Assembly: GCA_038329555.1 (NCBI GenBank)
Contig: JBBQNC010000057.1
Location: 1-14,349, forward strand
Reading direction: 5' to 3'
Length of the DNA stretch: 14,349 bases
DNA from: JALYUA01 sp038329555
Lineage (GTDB): Bacteria > Acidobacteriota > Thermoanaerobaculia > UBA5066 > Gp7-AA6
Each line of letters opens with the position of its first letter. The stretch's first letter is position 1. The position numbers and the translations under genes are program-made. Below are positions 7,001 through 12,927 of this stretch, piece by piece. Under the pieces are notes generated by a model. That model did not search any database and was not told the origin of the DNA. It saw only the letters and a list, made by a program, of their open reading frames with translations.

Positions 7001-7255
7001 GAGGACGACCTGAACTACGAGCCCAAGCTCGACCACGACTTCACGAACCTGGCCGGAATCGTCGCGAGCGCAGACGCGAAGCCGACTCCCTCGTCCGTGC
7101 AGTACTACGACATCCTCAAGGGCCGCCTCGCGGCGGTGGTGGCGGAGTTCGACCGGCTGATGGCGTCCGACGTGGCGGAGTTCTCACGGGCGGCCGACGA
7201 ACAGAAGATCCCGCGCCTCGCGCCGGCGCCGAAGATCGACCGCACCGAGCCATGA
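4025..7255 (+). CDS. Secreted VPS10/sortilin-like BNR (Asp-box) beta-propeller protein
   Basis: This 1076-residue protein begins with an export signal (hydrophobic VFSLLVAIGAPLSGA, about residues 9-23). A large beta-propeller region follows (about 40-750) with some eleven Asp-box repeats of the S-x-DGG-x-TW type, for example KTTDGGSNW (87-95), KSTDGGATW (142-150), RSKDGGRSW (193-201), RSRDGGETW and RTKDYGKTW. A beta-sandwich-like region comes next, interrupted by very charged segments (about 799-851, rich in Lys, Glu and Asp). The end is a helical, partly coiled region (about 920-1076). Proteins of this layout are common in Acidobacteria and related groups and are often labelled glycosyl hydrolase or photosystem-stability-like, but no substrate is established and I see no proof of catalysis. 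It probably acts in the periplasm or outside the cell. The start is GTG with an AAGGAGG site. A YbjQ-type gene follows after 19 bases. Confidence 0.9.
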   Translation: MRNLRTPLVFSLLVAIGAPLSGAPPSSAARPASPPADSKPKTFSDLFEGIEFRDIGPFRGGRSTAVVGVRHEPLTFYFGASGGGVWKTTDGGSNWESVSDKDFRTGSVGAIAVSESDPNVVYVGTGEAPIRGNVSHGDGVYKSTDGGATWKNMGLKDTRQIARVRVHPSNPDIVYVAAQGHVWGSNPERGIYRSKDGGRSWEKVLFVDDKTGASDLAMDPGNPRTLYAGFWQVVRRPWELVDGGPASSLWKSTDGGDTWKKLDGEGLPEGIWGKVGVAASAAQPGRVYAFIEAKKGGLFVSEDRGKKWKHVNDEHKIRERGWYYSWVYLDPKNADTVYLPNVEFHRSTNAGKTFSAVTAPHGDHHDMWIDPDDPNRMIVGNDGGATITFNGGRTWSTQYNQPTAQFYRVAVDDRFPFWVYGSQQDNSNVAIPSGVPGQGIEVADWHAVGGGESGWIAPDTKNPDVVYAGEYGGQITRYDHRTRQARQIMAWPQLADGHATRDLKYRFQWNAPIILSRHDPKALYHAAQVLLRSRDGGETWEEASPDLTRNDLSKQGDSGGAIARDITGVELYSTIFALSESPIEAGVMWAGSDDGLVHVTRDNGKTWQNVTPKGLPEWIQINAIDVSPHDKGAAYIAATRYKFDDFAPYLYRTKDYGKTWTKIVAGIPAEAFTRVVREDPSRRGLLYAGTETGLFVSFDDGASWRGFQRNLPASPVTDLVVKNEDLVVATQGRGFWILDDLTPLRQWDERIPTAAVYLFPPRISVRMQTTPIREEEEPLRGVGKNIPNGVIVNYWLRDKPKEKEKVTIEILSEGKVIRSFSNQKPDKEGDLKEQLEREEKDKDREKPLEPAAGLNRFVWDMRVLRPTLVPKAVFNEGEKSPPKVGPGTYQIRLTAAGSTFTENAVVAPHPGGFATAEDLRGQYELLAAIRDRLSEAHSTVMKIRDVRSQVKDLGERAARLGKGDALSRRAAALSEKLTAVEEKLINPNIKADEDDLNYEPKLDHDFTNLAGIVASADAKPTPSSVQYYDILKGRLAAVVAEFDRLMASDVAEFSRAADEQKIPRLAPAPKIDRTEP

Positions 7256-7274
7256 GGAAGAAGGGGAGGATGCC

Positions 7275-7610
7275 GTGCTGAATCGGGCTTACATCACCAC
7301 CACGTTCGAGCTGCCCGGCTATCGCGTCGTCCGAAGCCTCGGCGTCGTGCGGGGGATCACCGTGCGCTCGCGCAGCGTCGTCGGGACCATCGGGGCGGGT
7401 CTCCAGAGCCTGATCGGCGGAAACATCACGATCTGGTCGGAGCTGTGCGAGCACGCGCGCGGGGAGGCGTTCGAGCTCATGGCGCAGCACGCGGAGCAGG
7501 TCGGAGCGAACGCGGTGGTCGGCATGCGCTACGACGCCAACGAGATCGCGCAGGGCGTGGCCGAGGTGCTCGCGTACGGCACCGCCGTCATCGTCGAGGT
7601 GGCGAAGTAG
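7275..7610 (+). CDS. YbjQ / UPF0145 family protein
   Basis: This 111-residue protein matches the UPF0145 (YbjQ, PF01906) pattern over its whole length. It has an opening strand followed by VVRSLGVVRGITVRSRSVVG (about 18-37), the segment AGLQSLIGGNITIWSELCEHAR (about 41-62), then EAFELMAQHAEQVGANAVVGMRYD (about 64-87) and a closing beta strand TAVIVEVAK. Family members form pentameric rings and have been called heavy-metal-binding, but a physiological role is not settled. No signal or membrane segment is seen. GTG 7275 is preferred because GGGGAGGA lies four bases upstream; the ATG at 7270 gives only three codons. It sits 19 bases behind the propeller gene, so the two are likely cotranscribed. 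Its last 23 bases overlap the 3' end of the opposite-strand AsmA-like gene. Confidence 0.93.
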   Translation: MLNRAYITTTFELPGYRVVRSLGVVRGITVRSRSVVGTIGAGLQSLIGGNITIWSELCEHARGEAFELMAQHAEQVGANAVVGMRYDANEIAQGVAEVLAYGTAVIVEVAK

Positions 7611-9153
7611 CGAGGGTCGCCGGCTGCTCTTGGAACCAGCCTCTGGCCCCGATGAGCTTCAGAGTCGATTTCGGCCCCCCGATGTCGAGGCCGACGGCGA
7701 GCGCGCCCGCTTCGAGCAGGAACGCGCCGTGGCGATCACGGCCGCGATCCCGATAGCGCCCGCGAATCCGGAACGCGCCGCCCTTCGCGTCGAGGCCCTC
7801 GAGCTCCGTGACGTCCTTGCCGAGCGCGACCTTCGCCGTCGCCTCGAGGCCCTCCAGCTTCAGGACCCCCCTCGCCCATCCCGGGAGCCCGACCTCGAAG
7901 AGTGTGAAGAGCGGCCGGGCGTCCCGGCAGCGGATGGCCACGTTCGCGGCGAAGGCCGCCGCCCGTTCGGGACGGACATCCGCCGATTTCAGGTCGAAGC
8001 GCCCCCACCAGTTCCGCGACTCCGGACCGGGGGCGCCTCCCGACGAGATGTTTTTGAGCTCGATCGACGTGCCGCTCAAGTCGAGATGGTTCTTCTCGGG
8101 CTCCCAGGAGGGGATGCGCGCCGCGACCGCGACGTTCCCGCGGAGCGCGGCCTCCTTGTAGCGCGCGGAGATGCCTCGCGAATCGAGCGCGATCGAGCCG
8201 ACGCCGCGGCCCTTTTCGACGTCGACCGCCAGCCGCACCGTCCCGCCCGTCCCGCCGCCTCCGGACATCCGGGGCTCGCCCTCGATGAAGTGGTTCAGGA
8301 AGCCGAGGCCGCCGAGCGGCCCTTCGAGGCGGACTTTCCCCGAGATGAAGGGCCAGACCGCGTTTCCGCGCACGAGGCGCGGGTCGAACTCCCGGATGAC
8401 TGCGCCCGCGTCGAACGTTCCTCCGCGGACGATGGCCTGATTGCCAATCGTGAGGTCTCCCTTCTCGAGCAGCACGCGAGCGGGACCGACCTGCGCCCGC
8501 CGCCGCGGGTGGATGGAAAAGGAGCCCGTCAGCGAGCCCGTTCCCCCCGCGTACCGGTAGATGTCGATCCAGACTTCCCGAACGCCGCCGATCGAGAGGT
8601 CGTCGACCTGGATCTTGAAGGGACTCCCTTTTTCGGGCTGCGAAGGCCCTTCGGGCTCGCCGGGCGGCTCCGGCCTCTCCCCGAAGCCGGGGATCGCCGG
8701 GAGCGCCGCGAAGTGGCCGGCGGATGCCTCCGAGGCCGCCGCGCGGATCCGCAGCCGGTATTCGAGACCCGTCGCGCGGAGGCGCGTGACGTGAAAGTGC
8801 TTGGCAAACAGCGCCAGGGGCGAGAAGGAGAACCGCGCGTCGTCGATTCGGAACCAGAACTCGACGTTCGGGTCGCGGTTGCGCAGCTCGAGACCCCGGA
8901 CGCGCACGTCCCAGGGCACCCAGCCGCTCGCCGAGGCGTACTCGAGGCGGAGATTGTCGGGGTGGGTGTTGACCCACTCCTTGACCTTTCCGGTCGCGAG
9001 GATGCGGTGCAGCGCGATCGATCCGGCCGCGGCCAGGACCACCGCGAGCAACAGCGCGGCAGCCGCGATCCAGAGCGCGAGGCGTCCCGCGCGCGCGGCG
9101 GGAGCCCCCGTTCCCCTTCGGGAGCGGCGCGCCGGCTTTCGGTTTTTCTTCAT
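7588..9153 (-). CDS. AsmA-like inner-membrane-anchored protein with a large periplasmic domain
   Basis: This 521-residue protein has a very basic start (MKKNRKPARRSRRG), one membrane segment (about 24-48, LALWIAAAALLLAVVLAAAGS) and then an outside domain made mostly of short beta strands. The segment after the anchor (LRLEYASASGWVPWDVRVRG, RIDDARFSFSPLALFAKHF, VTRLRATGLEYRL, about 68-135) has the look of AsmA/TamB-family proteins, in which repeating strands form a groove for lipids or for assembly of the outer membrane. A Pro/Glu-rich linker occupies about 152-176. Later blocks alternate strand-rich sequence with Gly-rich turns. The family call rests on architecture and pattern, not on an invariant motif, and a DUF748-type protein is an alternative. 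It lies 42 bases behind the SDR gene and overlaps the YbjQ gene tail to tail. Confidence 0.7.
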   Translation of the reverse strand: MKKNRKPARRSRRGTGAPAARAGRLALWIAAAALLLAVVLAAAGSIALHRILATGKVKEWVNTHPDNLRLEYASASGWVPWDVRVRGLELRNRDPNVEFWFRIDDARFSFSPLALFAKHFHVTRLRATGLEYRLRIRAAASEASAGHFAALPAIPGFGERPEPPGEPEGPSQPEKGSPFKIQVDDLSIGGVREVWIDIYRYAGGTGSLTGSFSIHPRRRAQVGPARVLLEKGDLTIGNQAIVRGGTFDAGAVIREFDPRLVRGNAVWPFISGKVRLEGPLGGLGFLNHFIEGEPRMSGGGGTGGTVRLAVDVEKGRGVGSIALDSRGISARYKEAALRGNVAVAARIPSWEPEKNHLDLSGTSIELKNISSGGAPGPESRNWWGRFDLKSADVRPERAAAFAANVAIRCRDARPLFTLFEVGLPGWARGVLKLEGLEATAKVALGKDVTELEGLDAKGGAFRIRGRYRDRGRDRHGAFLLEAGALAVGLDIGGPKSTLKLIGARGWFQEQPATLATSPPRR

Positions 9154-9195
9154 TCCGGGTGGCGCTTTCGCAATCCGCGCGCCAACTCCAAGCCG

Positions 9196-9888
9196 CTACC
9201 AGGGCAGCTCGCGCCCCCGGTAGTCGAGGAATCGTCCGCTTTCGCCGGGCGTCATCCGGTCGATCACGCCGAGCATTCCCCGTACGCTCTTCTCCGGCGA
9301 AAGGGTCGCCCCGGGACCGCCCATCTCCGTCTGGACCCAGCCGGGCGAGAGGAGGACGCAGGTGAATTTCTTCGGCGCAAGCTCGGCGGCGAGCGTGCGC
9401 ACGAACATGTTCAACGCCGCCTTGCTCGCCCGGTACCCGTACCAGCCGCCGTTGCTCTGCGAGATCGACGCGAGACCGCTCGTGATGGCCGCCACCTTGC
9501 GACCATGGCCCCGCTCGAGATTCCCTAGCAGGGCGCGGGTCAGGAGCATCGGACCGATCGCGTTGACGGCGAAGAACGCGGCGAGCTCGTCGGGCTCGAC
9601 GCGCGCGATCTCGCTCGCCCCGTCGCCGCGTCCGGCGTTGTGGACGAGGACGTCGATCGGCCGGCCGGCCAGCCGCTCTCCGAGCTCAGCGATGCTGCGC
9701 GAGTCCGAGACGTCGAGTTTCTCGACGCGCGCGCCCGTCGCGCCGAGCTCCGAGGCCCCGGCGGGGTCTCTCGCCGTGCCGATCACGCTCTCTCCCCGGT
9801 GCGAGAGGGTGGCGGCGAAGGCCAGCCCGATGCCGCGGTTGGCCCCCGTCACGAGCCACGTCACTCCATCTTCGCTCCGATCTCCCAC
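9196..9888 (-). CDS. Short-chain dehydrogenase/reductase, C-factor/sniffer-like
   Basis: This 230-residue classical SDR is near the family's minimum length. It shows the nucleotide-binding TGANRGIG (14-21), Arg40 in GTARDP, which usually favours NADPH, Asp59-Val60, the NAG motif (84-86), Asn109 in FFAVNAIGP, and the catalytic YRASK (Tyr152, Lys156) with the serine-bearing strand ITSGLAS (135-141) before it. The GGWYGYRASKAALNMF and SPGWVQTEMGG segments resemble the C-factor (CsgA) and carbonyl-reductase sniffer subgroup. The substrate cannot be read from the sequence. GTG 9888 is chosen because GGGAGGA lies just upstream and it leaves a short polar lead before the first strand. The gene precedes the AsmA-like gene by 42 bases, so they may share a transcript, and it is divergent from the ABC exporter genes. 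Confidence 0.93.
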   Translation of the reverse strand: MGDRSEDGVTWLVTGANRGIGLAFAATLSHRGESVIGTARDPAGASELGATGARVEKLDVSDSRSIAELGERLAGRPIDVLVHNAGRGDGASEIARVEPDELAAFFAVNAIGPMLLTRALLGNLERGHGRKVAAITSGLASISQSNGGWYGYRASKAALNMFVRTLAAELAPKKFTCVLLSPGWVQTEMGGPGATLSPEKSVRGMLGVIDRMTPGESGRFLDYRGRELPW

Positions 9889-10008
9889 GTCGTCCTCCCG
9901 CGGGCGGAATCCGGAATCCCCCGCCCGCCGCCGCTGTTTCCCAAGGACCGTGCCACTCGGACCGCCCCGTAAGCGAACTTTGTCCGACTTTTTCCGTTAA
10001 AGGGAGTC

Positions 10009-10971
10009 ATGAGCGCCCTGCCCATCGAAGCCCGCGGCCTGCGAAAGGCATACCGCTCCTCGTGGGGCGGCAAAGCAGTGCTCGCGCTGGACGGCCTCGA
10101 CCTCGACGTACGGCCGGGCGAGCTCTTCGGCCTGCTCGGCCCGAACGGCGCCGGCAAGACGACGACGGTCAAGATCCTCCTCGGTTTGACCCGTCCGACG
10201 TCGGGAGAGGCCCGGATCTTCGGAATTCCCGCCGCCGATCCGAAGAGCCGCCGCCGCGTCGGATATCTCCCCGAGGGCCATCGCTTCCCGGGCTATCTCA
10301 CCGCCAGAGAGACGCTCGCCATCTTCGGGCGGATGTCGGGCGTCGATTCCGCCACGCTGCGCCGCCGGACCGGGCCGCTTCTCGAGCGCGTGGGTCTCGC
10401 CGCCTGGCGGGACGTGCGCGTGAAGAAGTTCTCCAAGGGCATGACGCAGCGGCTCGGCCTCGCCGCGGCCCTGATTCACGAGCCGGAGGTCCTGATGCTC
10501 GACGAGCCGACGGACGGCGTCGACCCGGTGGGCCGGCGTGAGATCCGCGATCTCCTGCGCCAGGAGGCCGGCCGCGGCCGGGCGATCCTCGTGAACTCCC
10601 ATCTCCTGTCCGAGATCGAGCAGACCTGCGACCGCGTGGCGGTACTTCGCTCCGGGCGCGTCGCCGCGCAGGGCACCGTCGCCGAGCTGACGGCGCAGGC
10701 GTCGCGTTACCGCATGGCGGTCTCGCCGCTCGACGACGCGCTCGTGGCCGTCCTGCGCGAGACGGGCGCTTCCGTGACCCGCGTGAACGGCCATCTCGAG
10801 CTTTCGGCTCGGGACCTTTCGCAGTTGAACGCCGTCGTCGACCGCGTCCGCGCGGCGGGAAGCCTCCTGTCGGAGCTCTCGCCCTTGCGCGCGAGCCTCG
10901 AGGACGTCTTCGTCGATCTCGTCCGGCCGGCGGACGCCCCGGTGCCGCCCGCCCCGAAGGATGATGCGTGA
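10009..10971 (+). CDS. ABC-2 type exporter, ATP-binding subunit
   Basis: This 320-residue protein is the cytosolic ATPase of a two-gene ABC exporter. It has Walker A GPNGAGKTT (44-52), the Q-loop region VGYLPEG (84-90) with Glu rather than Gln, the signature-like SKGMTQR (142-148) in place of LSGGQ, Walker B VLMLDEPTDGVDP (161-173) with Glu166, and the switch His198 in NSHLLSE. The LPEG and SKGM forms are typical of the NatA/drug-antibiotic exporter branch. A C-terminal domain of about 85 residues after the ATPase core ends in the LEDVFVDLV motif common in this branch. The cargo is unknown. ATG 10009 has AGGGAG close upstream. The TGA overlaps the GTG of the permease (GTGA), so the subunits are translationally coupled. 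Confidence 0.96.
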   Translation: MSALPIEARGLRKAYRSSWGGKAVLALDGLDLDVRPGELFGLLGPNGAGKTTTVKILLGLTRPTSGEARIFGIPAADPKSRRRVGYLPEGHRFPGYLTARETLAIFGRMSGVDSATLRRRTGPLLERVGLAAWRDVRVKKFSKGMTQRLGLAAALIHEPEVLMLDEPTDGVDPVGRREIRDLLRQEAGRGRAILVNSHLLSEIEQTCDRVAVLRSGRVAAQGTVAELTAQASRYRMAVSPLDDALVAVLRETGASVTRVNGHLELSARDLSQLNAVVDRVRAAGSLLSELSPLRASLEDVFVDLVRPADAPVPPAPKDDA

Positions 10972-11822
10972 GAGCCCTGGCCGCGAGCGTGGAGGAGGTC
11001 TTCCGCGAGGCCGCGGCGCGCTGGACGCTCATCGCATACTTCGCGCTGTCCACGCTCTTCATCCTGCTCTTCGCGACCGCCGTGAACCTCGACATCGTGA
11101 ACGGCGCGCTCGCCGGCGCGAAGCTGTTCGGCCAGACCGTCGAGATCGGCAGCCGGACGGTCGACATCGACAGGCTCGTGCTCGGCTTCGAGTCGGGGTT
11201 CTCCGGGGTCCTTTTCTTCCTCGCGACGTTCCTGGCGCTCTTCGCCACCGCGCACCTCGTGCCGCGCCTCCAGGAGAAAGGAACGATCGACCTCTACCTA
11301 TCGCGCCCCGTGGGCCGGGTGCCGCTTCTCCTCTCCCGGTACGTGGCGGGCCTGATCCTCGCGGCCGCGAACCTTCTCTACCTGATCGGTTCCCTGTGGC
11401 TCATCATCGTGTGGAAGACGCATGTCGCGCATCCCCGGTTCTTTCTCGCCGGCCTCTCGATCCTCTTCACGATCGCCACGCTGCTCGCCTTCGCGTTTCT
11501 CGTCGGCGTCGTGACGTCGTCGACCGGCGTGTCCTTGATGGCAACCTACGCGATCTTCTTTCTCTCGGCCATCCTGGCCGCCCACGAGAAGATCGCGGCG
11601 GCGATGTCAAAGGAGTGGGCCGCCAAGCTGGTCGACGGTCTCTACTGGGTCTTCCCGAAGACGTCCCAGCTCCTGCGGGCCACGGTGGCTCACGTCTCGG
11701 GCGGCCAGACGTTTCGCGGCATGGAAAACGTGAATCTGCTCGCCGTCTACGGATCGACGGCGCTCTTCGGAATCGCAACGCTCGCGCTCGCCTCGTGGCT
11801 CTTTTCCAGAAAGGATTTCTGA
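10968..11822 (+). CDS. ABC-2 type exporter, membrane permease subunit
   Basis: This 284-residue integral membrane protein has about six membrane segments (near residues 18-42, 75-100, 120-148, 158-182, 186-207 and 256-278). A periplasmic loop lies after the first segment, and a conserved-looking LVPRLQEKGTIDLYLSRPVGR stretch sits between the second and third. The phrase ending in LSRPVGR at that position is typical of ABC-2 permeases, where the loop meets the ATPase. It would pair with the ATPase encoded just upstream, whose stop overlaps this GTG start by four bases. The next gene begins one base after this stop, so all three genes form one operon. No separate membrane-fusion or outer-membrane partner is encoded here, so export probably ends at the inner membrane or periplasm. 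The substrate is unknown. Confidence 0.93.
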   Translation: MRALAASVEEVFREAAARWTLIAYFALSTLFILLFATAVNLDIVNGALAGAKLFGQTVEIGSRTVDIDRLVLGFESGFSGVLFFLATFLALFATAHLVPRLQEKGTIDLYLSRPVGRVPLLLSRYVAGLILAAANLLYLIGSLWLIIVWKTHVAHPRFFLAGLSILFTIATLLAFAFLVGVVTSSTGVSLMATYAIFFLSAILAAHEKIAAAMSKEWAAKLVDGLYWVFPKTSQLLRATVAHVSGGQTFRGMENVNLLAVYGSTALFGIATLALASWLFSRKDF

Positions 11823-11823
11823 C

Positions 11824-12864
11824 ATGACCACCCCGCGCCTTCCGGCACGCCGCGTCTCCGGCGGCGTCTTCGCCTTCGCTCTTGCGGCTCTCATCGCCGC
11901 CGCCCTCCCCGCGTCGGCCGCCACGCGGGGGTTGGACGACGCGCTGTCGCTCGTCCCTCAGGACGCGGCCTCCGTGGCGGTCGTTCGATTCAGCGAGCTC
12001 CGTTCGAGCCCGCTCGCGAGCCGCCTCTTCTCCGACGTCGACCACCTGAACGGCCAGGGCGACGCCGCCCGGTTCATGGACGAGGCGAACCTGAAGCCCC
12101 GGGAGGACGTCGACACGGTCGTCATCGTGGGTCTCGCTCCCGGAAGCAGCGTCGAACCGCCGGTTCTCGCGCTCTTCGAGGGGCGTTTCGATCCGCAGCG
12201 CCTGGCCGCGGCGGCCGCGTCCCGCGGCGCGACGAGAGTGGCGGACGCGTCGGGCGACTACTACCTCCTTCCGGATAAAGAGGGCCACCGCGGCCGCGCG
12301 GGTGCCGTCGCGTTCGCGAGCCCCCGGCTCTTGATCGCCGGCAGCCCCGACGCCGTCGTCAGCGCGCTGGCCTCGCGCGCGGCGGGCGGAACCTCCTTCA
12401 CCTCGGGCAGCGGGCTCGGCCGCCAGCTTTCGCGGATCGACCCCGGGGCGTCCGTCTGGGCGCTGGTGGACGTGACGCGGTATCCGGCGGTCCAGCGCGG
12501 GATGAACCGCCCGGCGCGGGGAGGCGGAGAGGGCGGCGGGAGCGCGGCGGCGAGCGCGCTGCTCTCCGCCATGAAGACCGTGACTTTGTTCTCGTTCCAG
12601 GCGACCGTCCGCACCGACGACCTCACGCTCGCCGCGAGCGGCGTCTCGCCGGACGCGGAGACGCGGCAGCTGCTCGAGGACTCGCTGAAGGGCGTCGTCG
12701 CGATGTGGCGCCTCGCGGTGCAGGAGAAGCAGCCCGAGCTCGTGTCGGCGCTGCGGAGATTCCGGATCGAGAGCACGGGCGACGCCGTGACCGTCTCGGG
12801 GACGCTGCCGGCGGCGGTGCTGAAGTCCCTGGCGGAGAAGCGGACCGCGATGCGGGGACGGTAG
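11824..12864 (+). CDS. Secreted hypothetical protein, DUF3352-like
   Basis: This 346-residue protein has a twin-arginine-free Sec-type signal (basic PRLPARR, hydrophobic FAFALAALIAAALPA, likely cleaved after ASA or SAA near 32-33). The mature part opens with LVPQDAASVAVVRFSELRSSPLASRLF (about 43-69). This 'bad day for each unit' pattern, in which a VP-x-DA strand is followed by a helix naming 'SSPL', is seen in DUF3352-like and related exported proteins of Acidobacteria. A second, similar strand-helix block follows (about 97-165). A Gly/Ser-rich stretch (GGGEGGGSAAAS, about 237-250) probably forms a flexible linker. No catalytic motif is seen. The ATG lies one base after the permease stop, so it is coexpressed with the ABC exporter and may be a periplasmic accessory or unrelated cargo. 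The family assignment is tentative. Confidence 0.8.
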   Translation: MTTPRLPARRVSGGVFAFALAALIAAALPASAATRGLDDALSLVPQDAASVAVVRFSELRSSPLASRLFSDVDHLNGQGDAARFMDEANLKPREDVDTVVIVGLAPGSSVEPPVLALFEGRFDPQRLAAAAASRGATRVADASGDYYLLPDKEGHRGRAGAVAFASPRLLIAGSPDAVVSALASRAAGGTSFTSGSGLGRQLSRIDPGASVWALVDVTRYPAVQRGMNRPARGGGEGGGSAAASALLSAMKTVTLFSFQATVRTDDLTLAASGVSPDAETRQLLEDSLKGVVAMWRLAVQEKQPELVSALRRFRIESTGDAVTVSGTLPAAVLKSLAEKRTAMRGR

Positions 12865-12919
12865 AGCGCTTTCGGCAGCGCGCTTTTCGTCGAGGGCCGC
12901 CGGCACCCGCCGGCGGCTC
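12865..12919. terminator. Two hairpins between convergent genes, likely termination region
   Basis: The 63-base gap between the DUF3352-like gene and greA holds two stem-loops. The first, GCGCT-TTCGGC-AGCGC (12866-12881), is followed by GCTTTT and could work as a weak intrinsic terminator for the plus strand. The second has perfect nine-base arms, GCCGCCGGC and GCCGGCGGC, around an ACCC loop (12896-12917), extendable by a G-U and a G-C pair. It has no U-run on either strand, so it could act bidirectionally only with other factors. Confidence 0.5.
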
Positions 12920-12927
12920 CCGGCCCG

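Noticed and set aside
7270..7272. ATG as the start of the YbjQ gene.
   Set aside because: It reads only three codons before TGA; the GTG five bases later opens the full family sequence with a ribosome site.
7630..9528. A plus-strand open frame of 632 codons opposite the AsmA-like gene.
   Set aside because: The translation is Arg, Asp, Glu and Pro rich with no fold signs, while the opposite strand gives a clear membrane anchor and strand pattern.
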